DNA of 64,000 nucleotides from Longimicrobiales bacterium (GTDB taxonomy: Bacteria > Gemmatimonadota > Gemmatimonadetes > Longimicrobiales > Gaopeijiaceae): NCBI GenBank assembly GCA_028279425.1, contig JANQNV010000134.1:17170-81169 (forward strand), read 5' to 3'. A program made the translations under genes and the position numbers. This document shows positions 33,322 through 42,213 of the stretch, piece after piece. Numbering within the stretch: position 1 is the stretch's first letter; every line of letters starts with the position of its first letter. The notes beneath the pieces are model-generated. The model made no database searches. It was not told where the DNA came from and saw only the letters and a program-made list of their open reading frames with translations.

Positions 33322-35000
33322 CGGCGGGCGCCCTGGCGCACGATTCGGGCCCACGGCCCCGCGGCCGCCCCAGCCCCAACATCGGTGGCCGCCCGGCCCA
33401 CGTCACCCTCGGGAATCTCCGTGAGGGTGTCACCGAGCGCGGACTCGTTGTCGCGCCACGGATGGTCTTCGAGCCAATGCAGCCCGCGACTCTCGCGGCG
33501 CGCCAGCGCCGACGAGACGATCAGCAGCGCGGTGGTCGCGAGGTTGGCCACCGGCACCGAAGCCGATGCTCCCCCGCCCTGCAACGGCAGCAACTGCTCG
33601 CGCGCCTCCTCCAGGGCCGCCACGGATCGCACGATCCCCGCCTTTTCCCACATCAGATCGCGGATCGCGGCCACCTCCTCGGCCGGGGCATCCGGTGCGG
33701 CGACGGCCGCACCCGGCGTCGAGGGGGCCTCCGCAGGCGCATCGCAATCGGGCACCTCCGGGGGGCGCGGGGCATTCGACCACCGCCCCTCTGCCTCGAG
33801 GGTCTCGCGGAACGTCGCCGCCGCACGCTCGGCCATCACGACGGCCTCGAGCAGAGAGTTGGAGGCGAGTCGGTTGGCACCGTGCAGTCCCGTGCACGCG
33901 ACCTCACCCGAGGCCATCAACCCCTCGAGGGTGCTCCTCCCCTGAAGGTCGGTCCAGATGCCCCCACAGGCGTAGTGCGCCGCCGGCACGACGGGGATGG
34001 CCTCGCGGGCCGGGTCGACGCCGCGCGCGCGACAATCCTCGAGAGTCCCGGTGAACCGCTGGCGCAACAACTCGCGATCGATCCCAGAGCACTCCAGCTG
34101 CACGTGATCGTCTCCGGAGTCGCGCAGCTCCCGGGCGATCGCGCGAGCCACGACGTCGCGCGGAGCGAGCGACCCGAGCGGGTGGTGCTCATCCATGAAT
34201 CGCCGTCCGTCGAGGCGCTCGAGCACGGCCCCCTCACCGCGCAGCGCCTCGGAAATCAGAACCGCCGTATCGCCCGTGGGGTGGAGCGCCGTCGGGTGGA
34301 ACTGCACGAACTCCATGTTGGCGATCCGCGCCCCGGCCCGATACGCCATGGCGACGCCGTCACCCGTGGCGATCGAGGGATTCGTCGTGTGACGGTACAC
34401 CCGCCCGAGGCCTCCGGTGGCGAGAAACACCGCCCGCGATCGTACGACGCGACGCACACCGCGCACATCGTCGACCACCACGACACCCCGCACCCGGGGT
34501 CCGTCCAGACCCTCGTCGACGACGAGGTCTTCGACCCGATGGTCTTCGAGAATCGCCAGCCCCTCCGCGCTGGCGCGCGTCAGGAGGGCCGACTCGATGG
34601 CTCTCCCCGTGCGGTCGCCGGCGTGCACGATCCGACGCCGGGAGTGGCCGCCTTCGCGCCCGAGAGAGAGGTGGCCGTCTTCGCGGTGGAAGGCGGCGCC
34701 CCAGGCCTCGAGGTCGGCGATGCGGGCCGGCCCTTCACCGACCACGGTGCGCGCCACCTCGGAGTGGCAGAGGCCGGCGCCCGCCACGAAGGTGTCCTGC
34801 ACGTGGTACTCGGGGTCGTCGTCGGATCCCACGACGGCGGCGATCCCTCCCCGCGCCCAGTTGGTGTTCGACTCGGCCCGCGCCTTCTTCGTGAGCAGAA
34901 GCACCGAAGCCCCGCGGGCCACCTCGAGCGCGAAGGTCAATCCGGCCATGCCGCTCCCGACCACGACCACGTCGGCGTCGAGGCTCGCCCGCTTCGTCAC
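33318..35000 (-). CDS. nadB: L-aspartate oxidase
   Basis: The 560-residue flavoprotein oxidises L-aspartate to iminoaspartate, the first step of NAD synthesis. The FAD-binding motif is VVVVGSGMAGLTFALEVARG; NTNWARGGIAAVV, the covering-domain active-site sequence (QFHPTALHP) and HGANRLASNSLLEAVV are also present. An Ala-rich linker near residue 430 makes it slightly longer than usual. nadA and nadC are not next to it. The GTG start overlaps the lpxK stop. Confidence 0.93.
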   Translation of the reverse strand: MTKRASLDADVVVVGSGMAGLTFALEVARGASVLLLTKKARAESNTNWARGGIAAVVGSDDDPEYHVQDTFVAGAGLCHSEVARTVVGEGPARIADLEAWGAAFHREDGHLSLGREGGHSRRRIVHAGDRTGRAIESALLTRASAEGLAILEDHRVEDLVVDEGLDGPRVRGVVVVDDVRGVRRVVRSRAVFLATGGLGRVYRHTTNPSIATGDGVAMAYRAGARIANMEFVQFHPTALHPTGDTAVLISEALRGEGAVLERLDGRRFMDEHHPLGSLAPRDVVARAIARELRDSGDDHVQLECSGIDRELLRQRFTGTLEDCRARGVDPAREAIPVVPAAHYACGGIWTDLQGRSTLEGLMASGEVACTGLHGANRLASNSLLEAVVMAERAAATFRETLEAEGRWSNAPRPPEVPDCDAPAEAPSTPGAAVAAPDAPAEEVAAIRDLMWEKAGIVRSVAALEEAREQLLPLQGGGASASVPVANLATTALLIVSSALARRESRGLHWLEDHPWRDNESALGDTLTEIPEGDVGRAATDVGAGAAAGPWARIVRQGARR

Positions 35001-36040
35001 GACGACATCATCCCGCGGCCGACCAGCCCCGCGAGCCGGGCCCGCACATCGGTCTCGCCCGCCTCCCAGCGCACGACCAAGGTGAGCACATGCACGGGGG
35101 TGTCACCAAGAACGTCCCGTCGTTCGCGCAGCTTCATGGCATCCTTTTCGGTCACGATCAGGCTGCGTCCGCCGGCCACGATGCGGCGCAGATCGATGTC
35201 GGTGAATTCGTGGTGGTCGGGAAACGCCGTCAGGTCGAACGACGACGCCTGCCGACCCTCGCTGACGCGCTCGGCCAGGGCGAGCACACTCTCCGGCTCG
35301 GCCACCGCCGTGACGACGACGGCCCCCGGCCCGGGCGCAGTCGTCGGCGCCCCATCGAGATCCGTCCACCCACCCGGCTGAAGGCGCACCCGCGCGACGG
35401 TCAGATGGCGATGTCTGCTCTGGATGTCGCGGGCGAGCACCGCCGCCTGTGCCGCGCTCGCCGTCTTGCGCGTGACGAGTACGATCTGGGCGCGCCGAAG
35501 TGCCCTCGCCCCCTCCCGGTACGGCCCGCGGGGGAGTCGCCGGCCGGGAAACGAGGTCTCCGCAGCGACCAGGACCACGTCGAGATCGCGGCCGAGCGCG
35601 CGATGCTGGAAGCCGTCGTCGAGCACCACCACACCGGCCCCCTCGTCGACGGCGGACCGGGCGGCGGCACGGCGGTCGACGTCTGCCACGACGGTCACGT
35701 CCGGGTGCCATTCCCGGTGCAGCAACACCTCGTCGCGGCCGTATCCCCTCGACACCACGGCGGGCCGCGCCCCCAACTCGGCCAGGGCCCCGACGAACCA
35801 CCGCACCAGCGGCGTCTTGCCGGTACCCCCAACGGTGAGGTTCCCGACCGACACGACCGGCACCGGAACACGAGCGGCCGACAAGAGGCCGGCATCGAAC
35901 ATACGGTTCCGCATCGCGGCGGCCCAGCGGAAGATCCACTCGCCGGGCAGCAGAGCGATACTGGCCATCCGCCCGGGCCAGCCGGCTTCGCCGCGCCACC
36001 ACCGACGCACCCAATCGTCGACGCCCCGTCGTGACGTCAC
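34997..36040 (-). CDS. lpxK: Tetraacyldisaccharide 4'-kinase
   Basis: The 347-residue membrane-associated kinase phosphorylates the 4' position of the lipid A disaccharide. The Walker A region is VSVGNLTVGGTGKTPLVRWF, followed by VVSRGYGR and VVLDDGFQHRAL, all family hallmarks. The GTG at 36040 overlaps the stop of the DUF374 gene (GTGA). The long frame open upstream (to 36217) is antisense-like and rejected. Confidence 0.94.
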   Translation of the reverse strand: MTSRRGVDDWVRRWWRGEAGWPGRMASIALLPGEWIFRWAAAMRNRMFDAGLLSAARVPVPVVSVGNLTVGGTGKTPLVRWFVGALAELGARPAVVSRGYGRDEVLLHREWHPDVTVVADVDRRAAARSAVDEGAGVVVLDDGFQHRALGRDLDVVLVAAETSFPGRRLPRGPYREGARALRRAQIVLVTRKTASAAQAAVLARDIQSRHRHLTVARVRLQPGGWTDLDGAPTTAPGPGAVVVTAVAEPESVLALAERVSEGRQASSFDLTAFPDHHEFTDIDLRRIVAGGRSLIVTEKDAMKLRERRDVLGDTPVHVLTLVVRWEAGETDVRARLAGLVGRGMMSS

Positions 36041-36681
36041 AGCCCCCGCTCCGCTTCCTCGCCGAGGGCGAGCAAGGTCGACCCCATCTCGTCGGCGAGC
36101 CGTTCGAGCTCGTCGTCGGGGAGTCCGCGGGGCACCCGTACCGGCGGACCGTAGACCACGCGGATGTGCGCGAACGGCTTCGGCACCATGAAGCGGTCCC
36201 ACGATCGGGCCCGCCACGCCCTCGACGCCCGCACGGCCAGCGGAAGCATGGGTAGCCCCGTGAGTTGGGCGGCCACGAGCGCACCGGTCTTGAAGCCGTG
36301 CACCGGGCCCTTCGGTCCGTCAGGCGTGACGGCGAGATCGCGTCCCTCGCGCGCCGCCCGGAGCAACTCGCGCAGCCCTTTGCTCCCGCCGCGCGTCGAC
36401 GACCCCCGGGCGGTGCCGAAGCCCTTGCGGTGCAGGATCTGGGTCACGTACTCGCCGTCGCCATGCTGGCTCACCAGACAGACGATGCCCTCGTGGCGAT
36501 GGTGCTGGATCAGCGACAGCATCTCGCCGTGCCAGAACACGAAGACGACGCGCTCACCCTGCTCCCGCAGGCCCTCGAGGTGATGCCGCCCCTCCTGCGT
36601 CCAGCGTGTCGTGAGAAACAGCCCGGACACCAGCGCCTGACCGGCCAGCCCGGTGGCCTTGAGCTTCCACGCCGGGATCAC
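36037..36681 (-). CDS. DUF374 lysophospholipid-acyltransferase-like protein
   Basis: The 214-residue protein belongs to the DUF374 branch of the LPLAT superfamily. FVFWHGEMLSL provides the HxxxD/E-type motif near residue 52, and VTPDGPKGPVHGFKTGALVAAQLTGLPMLPLAV is the characteristic second motif. Lying between lpxB and lpxK, it is a candidate for late acylation of lipid A in place of LpxL/LpxM, which is inferred from context. The GTG start overlaps the lpxB stop. Confidence 0.85.
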   Translation of the reverse strand: MIPAWKLKATGLAGQALVSGLFLTTRWTQEGRHHLEGLREQGERVVFVFWHGEMLSLIQHHRHEGIVCLVSQHGDGEYVTQILHRKGFGTARGSSTRGGSKGLRELLRAAREGRDLAVTPDGPKGPVHGFKTGALVAAQLTGLPMLPLAVRASRAWRARSWDRFMVPKPFAHIRVVYGPPVRVPRGLPDDELERLADEMGSTLLALGEEAERGL

Positions 36682-37832
36682 GCCGGCCCTCCGACGGCGC
36701 TTCGCTCCCGGAGGACCTCGATCACGATCTCTGCCACCCGCTCCGAGGCGCCGCTCCCGCCGAGACGCCCGCGCACCTCGGCGAGCCCGGCCTTCTGGTC
36801 CGCCCGGGCCGGGCCCTCGTCGACGAGGGTCTCGAGCTCGCGGGCGAGGCGTTCGGGCGTAGCCTCCCGTTGCAGCACTTCGGGCACGACCCGCCGCCCC
36901 GCGACGAGGTTCGCCAGGGCGATGTGGGGCACCTTCACCAGGCGGCGCGCCAGGGCGTAGGTGACCGGGTGGGTCAGGTAGACACAGACGAAAGGCACGT
37001 CGGCCAGGGCGGCCTCGAGCGTCGAGGTCCCGGACTTCACGAGAGCGATGCGGGCGTGGGTGAGGAGCGCGCGGGTCTCGTGGGTGACGGGGAGCCGCGT
37101 CGCGGCCAGGCGCCCCGTCTCCATGCCGGGCGCCGCGGCGATCACAGGACGCAGCCCCGGGCGTCGCTCGGCCACGAGACGCGCGGTGGCGACGAAGAGG
37201 TCGAGGTGGCGACCGATCTCCTGGTCGCGCGAGCCCGGCAGCAGGGCGATCAGTCCGGATTCTCCCGGCGCGTCGGCAGGCGGCAGCCCGAGCTCCGCCC
37301 GCAACTCCGCCTCCGTCACGTCCACGGGGTCTCGCTCGACGAGGGGGTGGCCGACGAACTCCACATTCGCGCCCGCCTCGGCCAGTCCCTCGGCCTCGAA
37401 CGGCAAGATCACCGCCACCCGGTCGGCGTCGCGCGCGAGATGCGCGGCACGATGCGCCTTCCAGGCCCACACCTGCGGGGCTATGTAGTACACCACCGGG
37501 ATGCCCCGCTCACGCGCCTGCTTGACCAGCCGCAAGTTGAGGCCGGGGTAATCGACGGCGAGCACGAGGTCGACCTCGCCGGCATCCATACGCTCGACGA
37601 TGCGGCGCTCGAGCTTCCAGAAGAAGCGCGCATGCCGAAGAACCTCGACGAACCCCATCACGGCCAGCTCATCGAGGCCCGCCATGCGCTCTACGCCCTG
37701 GGCGTCGAGATCCGGGCCACCGAGCCCGAAGTAGGTCAGCCCCGGCGCGCGCTCCCGCAACGCGGCAACGACCCGAGCGGCGTGATGGTCGCCGGAAACC
37801 TCGCCCGCCAGGATCAGGACGCGAGCGTTCAG
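36678..37832 (-). CDS. lpxB: Lipid-A-disaccharide synthase (apparent CTG start)
   Basis: The 384-residue GT19 glycosyltransferase joins lipid X to UDP-diacylglucosamine. Family sequences are AGEVSGDHHAARVV, GLGGPDLDAQGVERM, YYIAPQVWAWK, FVGHPLVERD, LLPGSRDQEIGRHL and VKSGTSTLEAALADVPFV. Homology begins exactly at NARVLILAGE. No ATG, GTG or TTG lies in frame between there and 37925, where an ATG would add 31 residues that overlap the 44-aa gene and look unlike the family. The CTG at 37832 overlaps that gene's TGA as CTGA, mirroring the ATGA/GTGA couplings around it, so I take CTG as the start. Confidence 0.92.
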   Translation of the reverse strand: MNARVLILAGEVSGDHHAARVVAALRERAPGLTYFGLGGPDLDAQGVERMAGLDELAVMGFVEVLRHARFFWKLERRIVERMDAGEVDLVLAVDYPGLNLRLVKQARERGIPVVYYIAPQVWAWKAHRAAHLARDADRVAVILPFEAEGLAEAGANVEFVGHPLVERDPVDVTEAELRAELGLPPADAPGESGLIALLPGSRDQEIGRHLDLFVATARLVAERRPGLRPVIAAAPGMETGRLAATRLPVTHETRALLTHARIALVKSGTSTLEAALADVPFVCVYLTHPVTYALARRLVKVPHIALANLVAGRRVVPEVLQREATPERLARELETLVDEGPARADQKAGLAEVRGRLGGSGASERVAEIVIEVLRERSAVGGPA

Positions 37833-37963
37833 AAGCTCGTGCTCAGGTACCAGATGGCGCCGACGACCACGACCAGGAAGATCAGGAGCTTCCGGGTGGA
37901 GTTCCCCTTCTTCACGTCCAGCCATTCCTGCTTGCGCTTACGGCGTACTCGAATGAGGGACAT
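37829..37963 (-). CDS. Tiny membrane protein, 44 aa, in the lipid A operon
   Basis: An ATG at 37963 opens a 44-codon frame. The product starts with a very basic segment (MSLIRVRRKRKQEW) and ends with one transmembrane helix (about residues 25-40, KLLIFLVVVVGAIWYL) followed by STSF. It overlaps the oxidoreductase gene by 26 bp at one end and the lpxB start at the other, so it fills the gap between them precisely. No family recognised. A small inner-membrane partner of the lipid A enzymes is possible but unproven. Confidence 0.65.
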   Translation of the reverse strand: MSLIRVRRKRKQEWLDVKKGNSTRKLLIFLVVVVGAIWYLSTSF

Positions 37964-38939
37964 CGTTGCGGATCCTCGCTTCGATCGAGAGGGTCAGGGC
38001 GAGCGCCTCGCGGCCCTCGATCCCCGACACGGCGGGAGGGCGATCCCCCCGCACGGCGTCCCGGAAACTCTCCAGCTCCTTTCGCAGCGGCTCGGCCCCG
38101 TCCCCCTGGAGGGGAATGCGCTCCACGAGGGCGGCGAGTCCCCCCGCGGGGGGCGGCCGCACCACAGCGCCTTCGTCGAGCGCGGGGATGCCTTCCTTCA
38201 GGCGCAGAAACTCCCCGGTACCGTCGGCGAGGTTCAGGCTGAGGTAGCCGCTCGGCTGGAAGATCCGGATCTTCCGCATCTTGTCGAGAGACACCCGCGA
38301 CGCCGTGAGGTTCGCCACCGCGCCTCCCTCGAAGGAGAGACGCGCGTTGGCGATGTCGACGTTCGGGGTGAGCACGGGCACTCCCGACGCCGCGATGTCG
38401 ATCACGGGCCGCCCGACCAGACTGCCGACGAGGTCGACGTCGTGGATCATCAGATCGAGGACCACGGCCACGTCGGTCGATCGAGGCGAAAACGGCGCCA
38501 TGCGGTGGGACTCGACGAAGAGGGGGCGATCCAGGTAGGGCTCGGCCGCCCGCAGCGCCTGGTTGAAGCGCTCCACGTGGCCGATCTGGATGACCGCCGC
38601 GCCGGCCTCGGCGGCGGCGAGCATGCGATCCGCCGCCGCGAGCGTCGGGGCCATCGGCTTCTCGACCAGCGCGTGCACCCCCCGTTCGAGCGCGGCGACG
38701 GCGACGGCTTCGTGCGAGGTGGTCGGGACGGCCACCACGACGGCGTCGGCGTGGTCGAGGAGGCCCTCGAGGGCGGCGAAGCGGCGAACGCCGAGTTCTG
38801 CCTCCACCTCACGTGCGCGCTCCTCGCGGGCGTCGTGGATGCCGGCCATCTCGACCCCGTCGACGTCGCGCAGTATGCGCGCATGGTGGAACCCGAGAGA
38901 GCCGGTGCCCACCACCCCGATGCGCACCGGCTCGGTCAT
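37938..38939 (-). CDS. Gfo/Idh/MocA oxidoreductase, GnnA-like
   Basis: The 333-residue NAD(P)-dependent sugar dehydrogenase has a Rossmann motif at the start (RIGVVGTGSLGFHHARIL) and the family motif EKPMA near residue 95, with a C-terminal alpha/beta domain. It is coupled to lpxA by ATGA. In Acidithiobacillus ferrooxidans, GnnA of this family oxidises UDP-GlcNAc so that the aminotransferase GnnB can make the 3-amino sugar used by LpxA. No GnnB-like gene is next to it here, so the substrate is inferred from position only. Confidence 0.78.
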   Translation of the reverse strand: MTEPVRIGVVGTGSLGFHHARILRDVDGVEMAGIHDAREERAREVEAELGVRRFAALEGLLDHADAVVVAVPTTSHEAVAVAALERGVHALVEKPMAPTLAAADRMLAAAEAGAAVIQIGHVERFNQALRAAEPYLDRPLFVESHRMAPFSPRSTDVAVVLDLMIHDVDLVGSLVGRPVIDIAASGVPVLTPNVDIANARLSFEGGAVANLTASRVSLDKMRKIRIFQPSGYLSLNLADGTGEFLRLKEGIPALDEGAVVRPPPAGGLAALVERIPLQGDGAEPLRKELESFRDAVRGDRPPAVSGIEGREALALTLSIEARIRNDVPHSSTP

Positions 38940-39748
38940 CCGATCGTCACTCCGCGGTCGGAATCCGAGATGAACTTGAGGAAGTGCCGCACCTCGGGGA
39001 TCTGCTCGACGACCTCTTCGGCGCGGGCCACACCCTGACTCACGTTGAGTCCCGACTGAAACACGGCGCGGTACGCCTGCTTGAGCGCCTTGCGCACCTC
39101 CGACGAGAAACCGCGGCGCTCGAGGCCCACCGAGTTGAGGCCGTAGAGCTTGGGCGGGTTGCCGGCGGCACGGCAGTAGGGCGGGATGTCCTGGGGAATG
39201 CGCGAACCGCCACCCACGAAGGCGTGCGCCCCGATCCGAACGAACTGGTGGATCGGGGTGATTCCACCGACGGTGGCCCAGTCCTGGATCACCACGTGGC
39301 CGGCCATATTGACCGAGTTGGCCAGGATCACGTGATTGCCGAGCTCGCAGTCGTGGGCCACGTGCACGTACGCCATCAGAAGGCAGTCGCTCCCCACCGC
39401 GGTCCGGCCGCTCGCCGACGTGCCCCGGTTCAGAGTGACGTATTCCCGGATGACGGTGCGGTCTCCGATCTCGAGAACCGTGGCCTCGCCCTTGAACTTC
39501 AGGTCCTGCGGATCGGTGCCCAGGACGGCTCCCGCGAAGATCCGGCACTCCTCGCCCACCGTGGTGTCGCGCTCCACATGGACGTGGGGCCCGAGCGTGG
39601 TGCCCGCCCCGATCGTGACCCGCGGGCCGACGACGGCGTACGGGCCCACGTCGACGCCGGGCCCGAGCTCGGCCGAGGCGTCCACCAGCGCCGTGGGGTG
39701 AATCCGCGTCTCCGGTCTCGCACCGGCCTCCACATTGGGCTCCCTCAT
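38936..39748 (-). CDS. lpxA: UDP-N-acetylglucosamine acyltransferase
   Basis: The 270-residue enzyme starts lipid A synthesis by acylating UDP-GlcNAc or its 3-amino analogue. The left-handed beta-helix hexapeptide repeats run from about residue 15 to 190. The catalytic histidine is His132 in AYVHVAHDCELGNHV. The C-terminal helical domain follows RIPQDIPPYCRAAGNPPKLYGLN. The ATG overlaps the stop of lpxC-fabZ (ATGA). Confidence 0.95.
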   Translation of the reverse strand: MREPNVEAGARPETRIHPTALVDASAELGPGVDVGPYAVVGPRVTIGAGTTLGPHVHVERDTTVGEECRIFAGAVLGTDPQDLKFKGEATVLEIGDRTVIREYVTLNRGTSASGRTAVGSDCLLMAYVHVAHDCELGNHVILANSVNMAGHVVIQDWATVGGITPIHQFVRIGAHAFVGGGSRIPQDIPPYCRAAGNPPKLYGLNSVGLERRGFSSEVRKALKQAYRAVFQSGLNVSQGVARAEEVVEQIPEVRHFLKFISDSDRGVTIG

Positions 39749-41034
39749 CGGTCCATGATCCGCGCCATGAGATCGGCCTCGGCCGCGACGTTTCCGTCGA
39801 CGCGGCCCACGCCCCGCATGCGGCACACGTGCCGCCGAAACTGGATGAGCTCGAGTTCGAAGACGATCTGATCGCCGGGCGTCACCGGCCGGCGCCACTT
39901 CACGTTGTCGAGCGACATGAAGTAGACCACCTTCGAATCCGGGTCGTCGACCTGATCCATCAGGAGAAGGCCGCCCACCTGGGCCATCGCCTCGATGATG
40001 AGCACCCCCGGCATGATCGGGTGCCCCGGGTAGTGTCCCTGGAAGAAGGGTTCGTTGATCGTGACGTTCTTGATGCCCACGATCCGCTTGCCCTTCTCGT
40101 AGCCGGTGATGCGATCGACGAGGAGCATCGGGTACCGGTGCGGCAGGTATTCCATGATCCGGGACGTGTCGACGATCGGCTGCCCGCCGTTGTAGAGCGC
40201 GTGATCCACCAGCGTCCGCGCCAGTGCCATGTTTCCGGCGTGACTCGGCCGCTCGGCCACGATGTGGCCCCGAATGCGCGCTCCCGTCAGCGCGAGATCG
40301 CCGATGATGTCACCGGCCTTGTGGCGGATGAACTCGTCGTCGAACCGGAGTCCCCCGTCGTTGATCACTGCGTGGTCGTCGAGGATCACGGCGTTGTCGA
40401 GCGACGACCCCTGCGCCAGCCCCCTCGCTCGCAGCGCGTCGGCGTCGGCCTTGAAGCCGAAGGTCCGCGCTGGGGCGATCTCGCGGGCGAAGTGCTCGCC
40501 GTCGGTCTTGTAGCTGCCGAACATGCGGCCGATCGCCGGGTGGTCGAAGTCGATCGTGGCTGAAATCCGCAATCCGTCGGCCGGCGTCGCGACGTAGGAG
40601 GGCCCCTTCTTGTCGGCCACCTGTACCGGCCCGAGCACTTCGATCACCCGAGGCTCGGCCTCCTGCTCCACGACGCCCGCCTCTCGTATCGCATCGTAGA
40701 ACGGGAGGAACGAGCCATCCATGATGGGCGTCTCGGGCCCGTCGATCTCGACGATCACATTGTCGACGTCGAGCGCCTGAATCGCGGCCATGAGATGCTC
40801 GACGGTGGCCACCCGTACATCGCCCTCGCCGAGGGTGGTGCCGTGGTCCGTGCCGACCACCCGGTCGACGCGAGCCCGCACCTCGGGAGCGCCGTCGAGG
40901 TCGGTGCGCCGGAAGCGTCGCCCGGAGTCCGGATCGGCAGGGAGGAGGGTGATTCGGGCGGGTTCGCCGGAGTGGGTGCCGACCCCCTCGAGGGTCACGG
41001 ACGTCGCCAGGGTCTGCTGCCGGAGTTCGCTCAT
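39745..41034 (-). CDS. lpxC-fabZ: Bifunctional LpxC-FabZ (UDP-acyl-GlcNAc deacetylase / hydroxyacyl-ACP dehydratase)
   Basis: The 429-residue protein fuses two enzymes. Residues 1 to about 280 are LpxC, the zinc deacetylase and committed step of lipid A synthesis, with His80 in VATVEHLMA and the second zinc site in HKAGDIIGDLALTG. Residues from about 290 are FabZ, the beta-hydroxyacyl-ACP dehydratase of fatty acid synthesis, with EYLPHRYPMLLVDR and the active-site FFQGHYPGHPIMPGVLIIEAMAQ. This fusion is known in Bacteroidota and some other phyla. It ties acyl-chain supply to lipid A synthesis. Confidence 0.96.
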   Translation of the reverse strand: MSELRQQTLATSVTLEGVGTHSGEPARITLLPADPDSGRRFRRTDLDGAPEVRARVDRVVGTDHGTTLGEGDVRVATVEHLMAAIQALDVDNVIVEIDGPETPIMDGSFLPFYDAIREAGVVEQEAEPRVIEVLGPVQVADKKGPSYVATPADGLRISATIDFDHPAIGRMFGSYKTDGEHFAREIAPARTFGFKADADALRARGLAQGSSLDNAVILDDHAVINDGGLRFDDEFIRHKAGDIIGDLALTGARIRGHIVAERPSHAGNMALARTLVDHALYNGGQPIVDTSRIMEYLPHRYPMLLVDRITGYEKGKRIVGIKNVTINEPFFQGHYPGHPIMPGVLIIEAMAQVGGLLLMDQVDDPDSKVVYFMSLDNVKWRRPVTPGDQIVFELELIQFRRHVCRMRGVGRVDGNVAAEADLMARIMDR

Positions 41035-41080
41035 GCGGCTAATGTAATCCTTCTGTTACCCGGGGCGAACCAACGGCTCA

Positions 41081-42130
41081 TCACGCCTCCTCCAGAGCGG
41101 CGAGGCGCGCCTCGAGCGCCTTCACCCGGGCGACCAACTTGGGCAGACGCTCGACGGCGGCGCGGCTGCGGAGGAACTCCCGATGGGGGCGCGAAGGTGC
41201 CCCGGAGACCGTCTCGCCTGCCGGTACGTCGCGGAAGACGGCGGCCTTGGCCGCGATCTTCGCGCCGTCGCCCACGCGCAGGTGGCCGATGATCCCAGCC
41301 TGTCCGCCCATGACGACCCCCGTGCCGAGGCGGGTCGATCCGGCGATGCCGACACAGGCCGCCACGGCGCAGTGCGGGCCGAGACGTACGTTGTGCGCGA
41401 TCTGTACGAGGTTGTCGATCTTCGTGCCGCGGCCGATGACGGTCTTGCCGATGCTCCCGCGGTCGATCGTGCTGTTGGCGCCGATCTCGACGTCGTCGCC
41501 GATCACGCACTGACCAACCTGCGGCACCTTTTGATGCCCGCCCGCGGCCCAGGCGTACCCAAATCCGTCGGCTCCGACACGCGCACCGGCGTGCAAGACG
41601 ACGCGGTCGCCCAGCTCGGCGCCGGGGTACAATACGGCGTGTGGGTGCAGCACGCAGTCTTCGCCTACGGTCGCGCCTCGGCCGACGACCACGTGGGCAC
41701 CGATCCGGGACCGGGCACCGACGACCGAACCGGCCTCGAGCACGGCGTACGGGCCGACTTCGATCCCCTCGCCGAGCTCCACTTCGTCGCCGACCACCGC
41801 GGTCGGGTGCACGCCGGGGACGGGCGGCTGGGGAGGATACATCGCCACGAGGAGCCCCTGGAGGGCCCGGTGTCCATCGGCAACGACCACTCGCGGCCGG
41901 TCGGGATCCACCTGGTCGGCGAACTCGGGCGTCACGAGAAAGGCCGCGGCGCCCGACTCCTGGGCGCCAGCCAGGTAGCGGCGGTCCGCCAGGAATCCGA
42001 TCGAGGCATCGTCGGCCTCGCCGACGGGGCTCACGCGGGTCACGACCACCTCGCCGTCTCCGACCAAGTCGCCGTCGACCGCCTCGGCCACGCGCCGCAG
42101 CGTCCACGGCTGCGGTTGTTCGACGCTCAT
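41081..42130 (-). CDS. lpxD: UDP-3-O-acylglucosamine N-acyltransferase
   Basis: The 349-residue enzyme adds the second acyl chain in lipid A synthesis. The N-terminal uridine-binding domain has [11 protein letters not shown], the hexapeptide-repeat beta-helix spans about 105-300, the catalytic His region is [19 protein letters not shown], and a C-terminal helix of about 30 residues ends in ALEEA. It is separated from ompH by 240 bp holding a MITE-like repeat and a hairpin, so its expression may be partly uncoupled from bamA-ompH. Confidence 0.94.
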   Translation of the reverse strand: MSVEQPQPWTLRRVAEAVDGDLVGDGEVVVTRVSPVGEADDASIGFLADRRYLAGAQESGAAAFLVTPEFADQVDPDRPRVVVADGHRALQGLLVAMYPPQPPVPGVHPTAVVGDEVELGEGIEVGPYAVLEAGSVVGARSRIGAHVVVGRGATVGEDCVLHPHAVLYPGAELGDRVVLHAGARVGADGFGYAWAAGGHQKVPQVGQCVIGDDVEIGANSTIDRGSIGKTVIGRGTKIDNLVQIAHNVRLGPHCAVAACVGIAGSTRLGTGVVMGGQAGIIGHLRVGDGAKIAAKAAVFRDVPAGETVSGAPSRPHREFLRSRAAVERLPKLVARVKALEARLAALEEA

Positions 42131-42179
42131 GAGATCTCTTTCCCCTCGTGCTGGTGGTTCAACGCTCTACATGAAGAAG

Positions 42180-42211
42180 GCCCGGCCCGCCTGGGTGGCG
42201 CGGGACCGGGC
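42180..42211 (-). terminator. Terminator-like hairpin between the MITE and lpxD
   Basis: On the minus strand GCCCGGTCCCGC (42211-42200) pairs with GCGGGCCGGGC (42190-42180) with one bulged T, and CTTCTTC follows. It ends 49 nt before the lpxD start, leaving little space for a promoter after it. Confidence 0.4.
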
Positions 42212-42213
42212 AT

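Noticed and set aside
33462..35381. 639-codon plus-strand frame opposite nadB
   Set aside because: Antisense shadow; nadB motifs are intact on the other strand.
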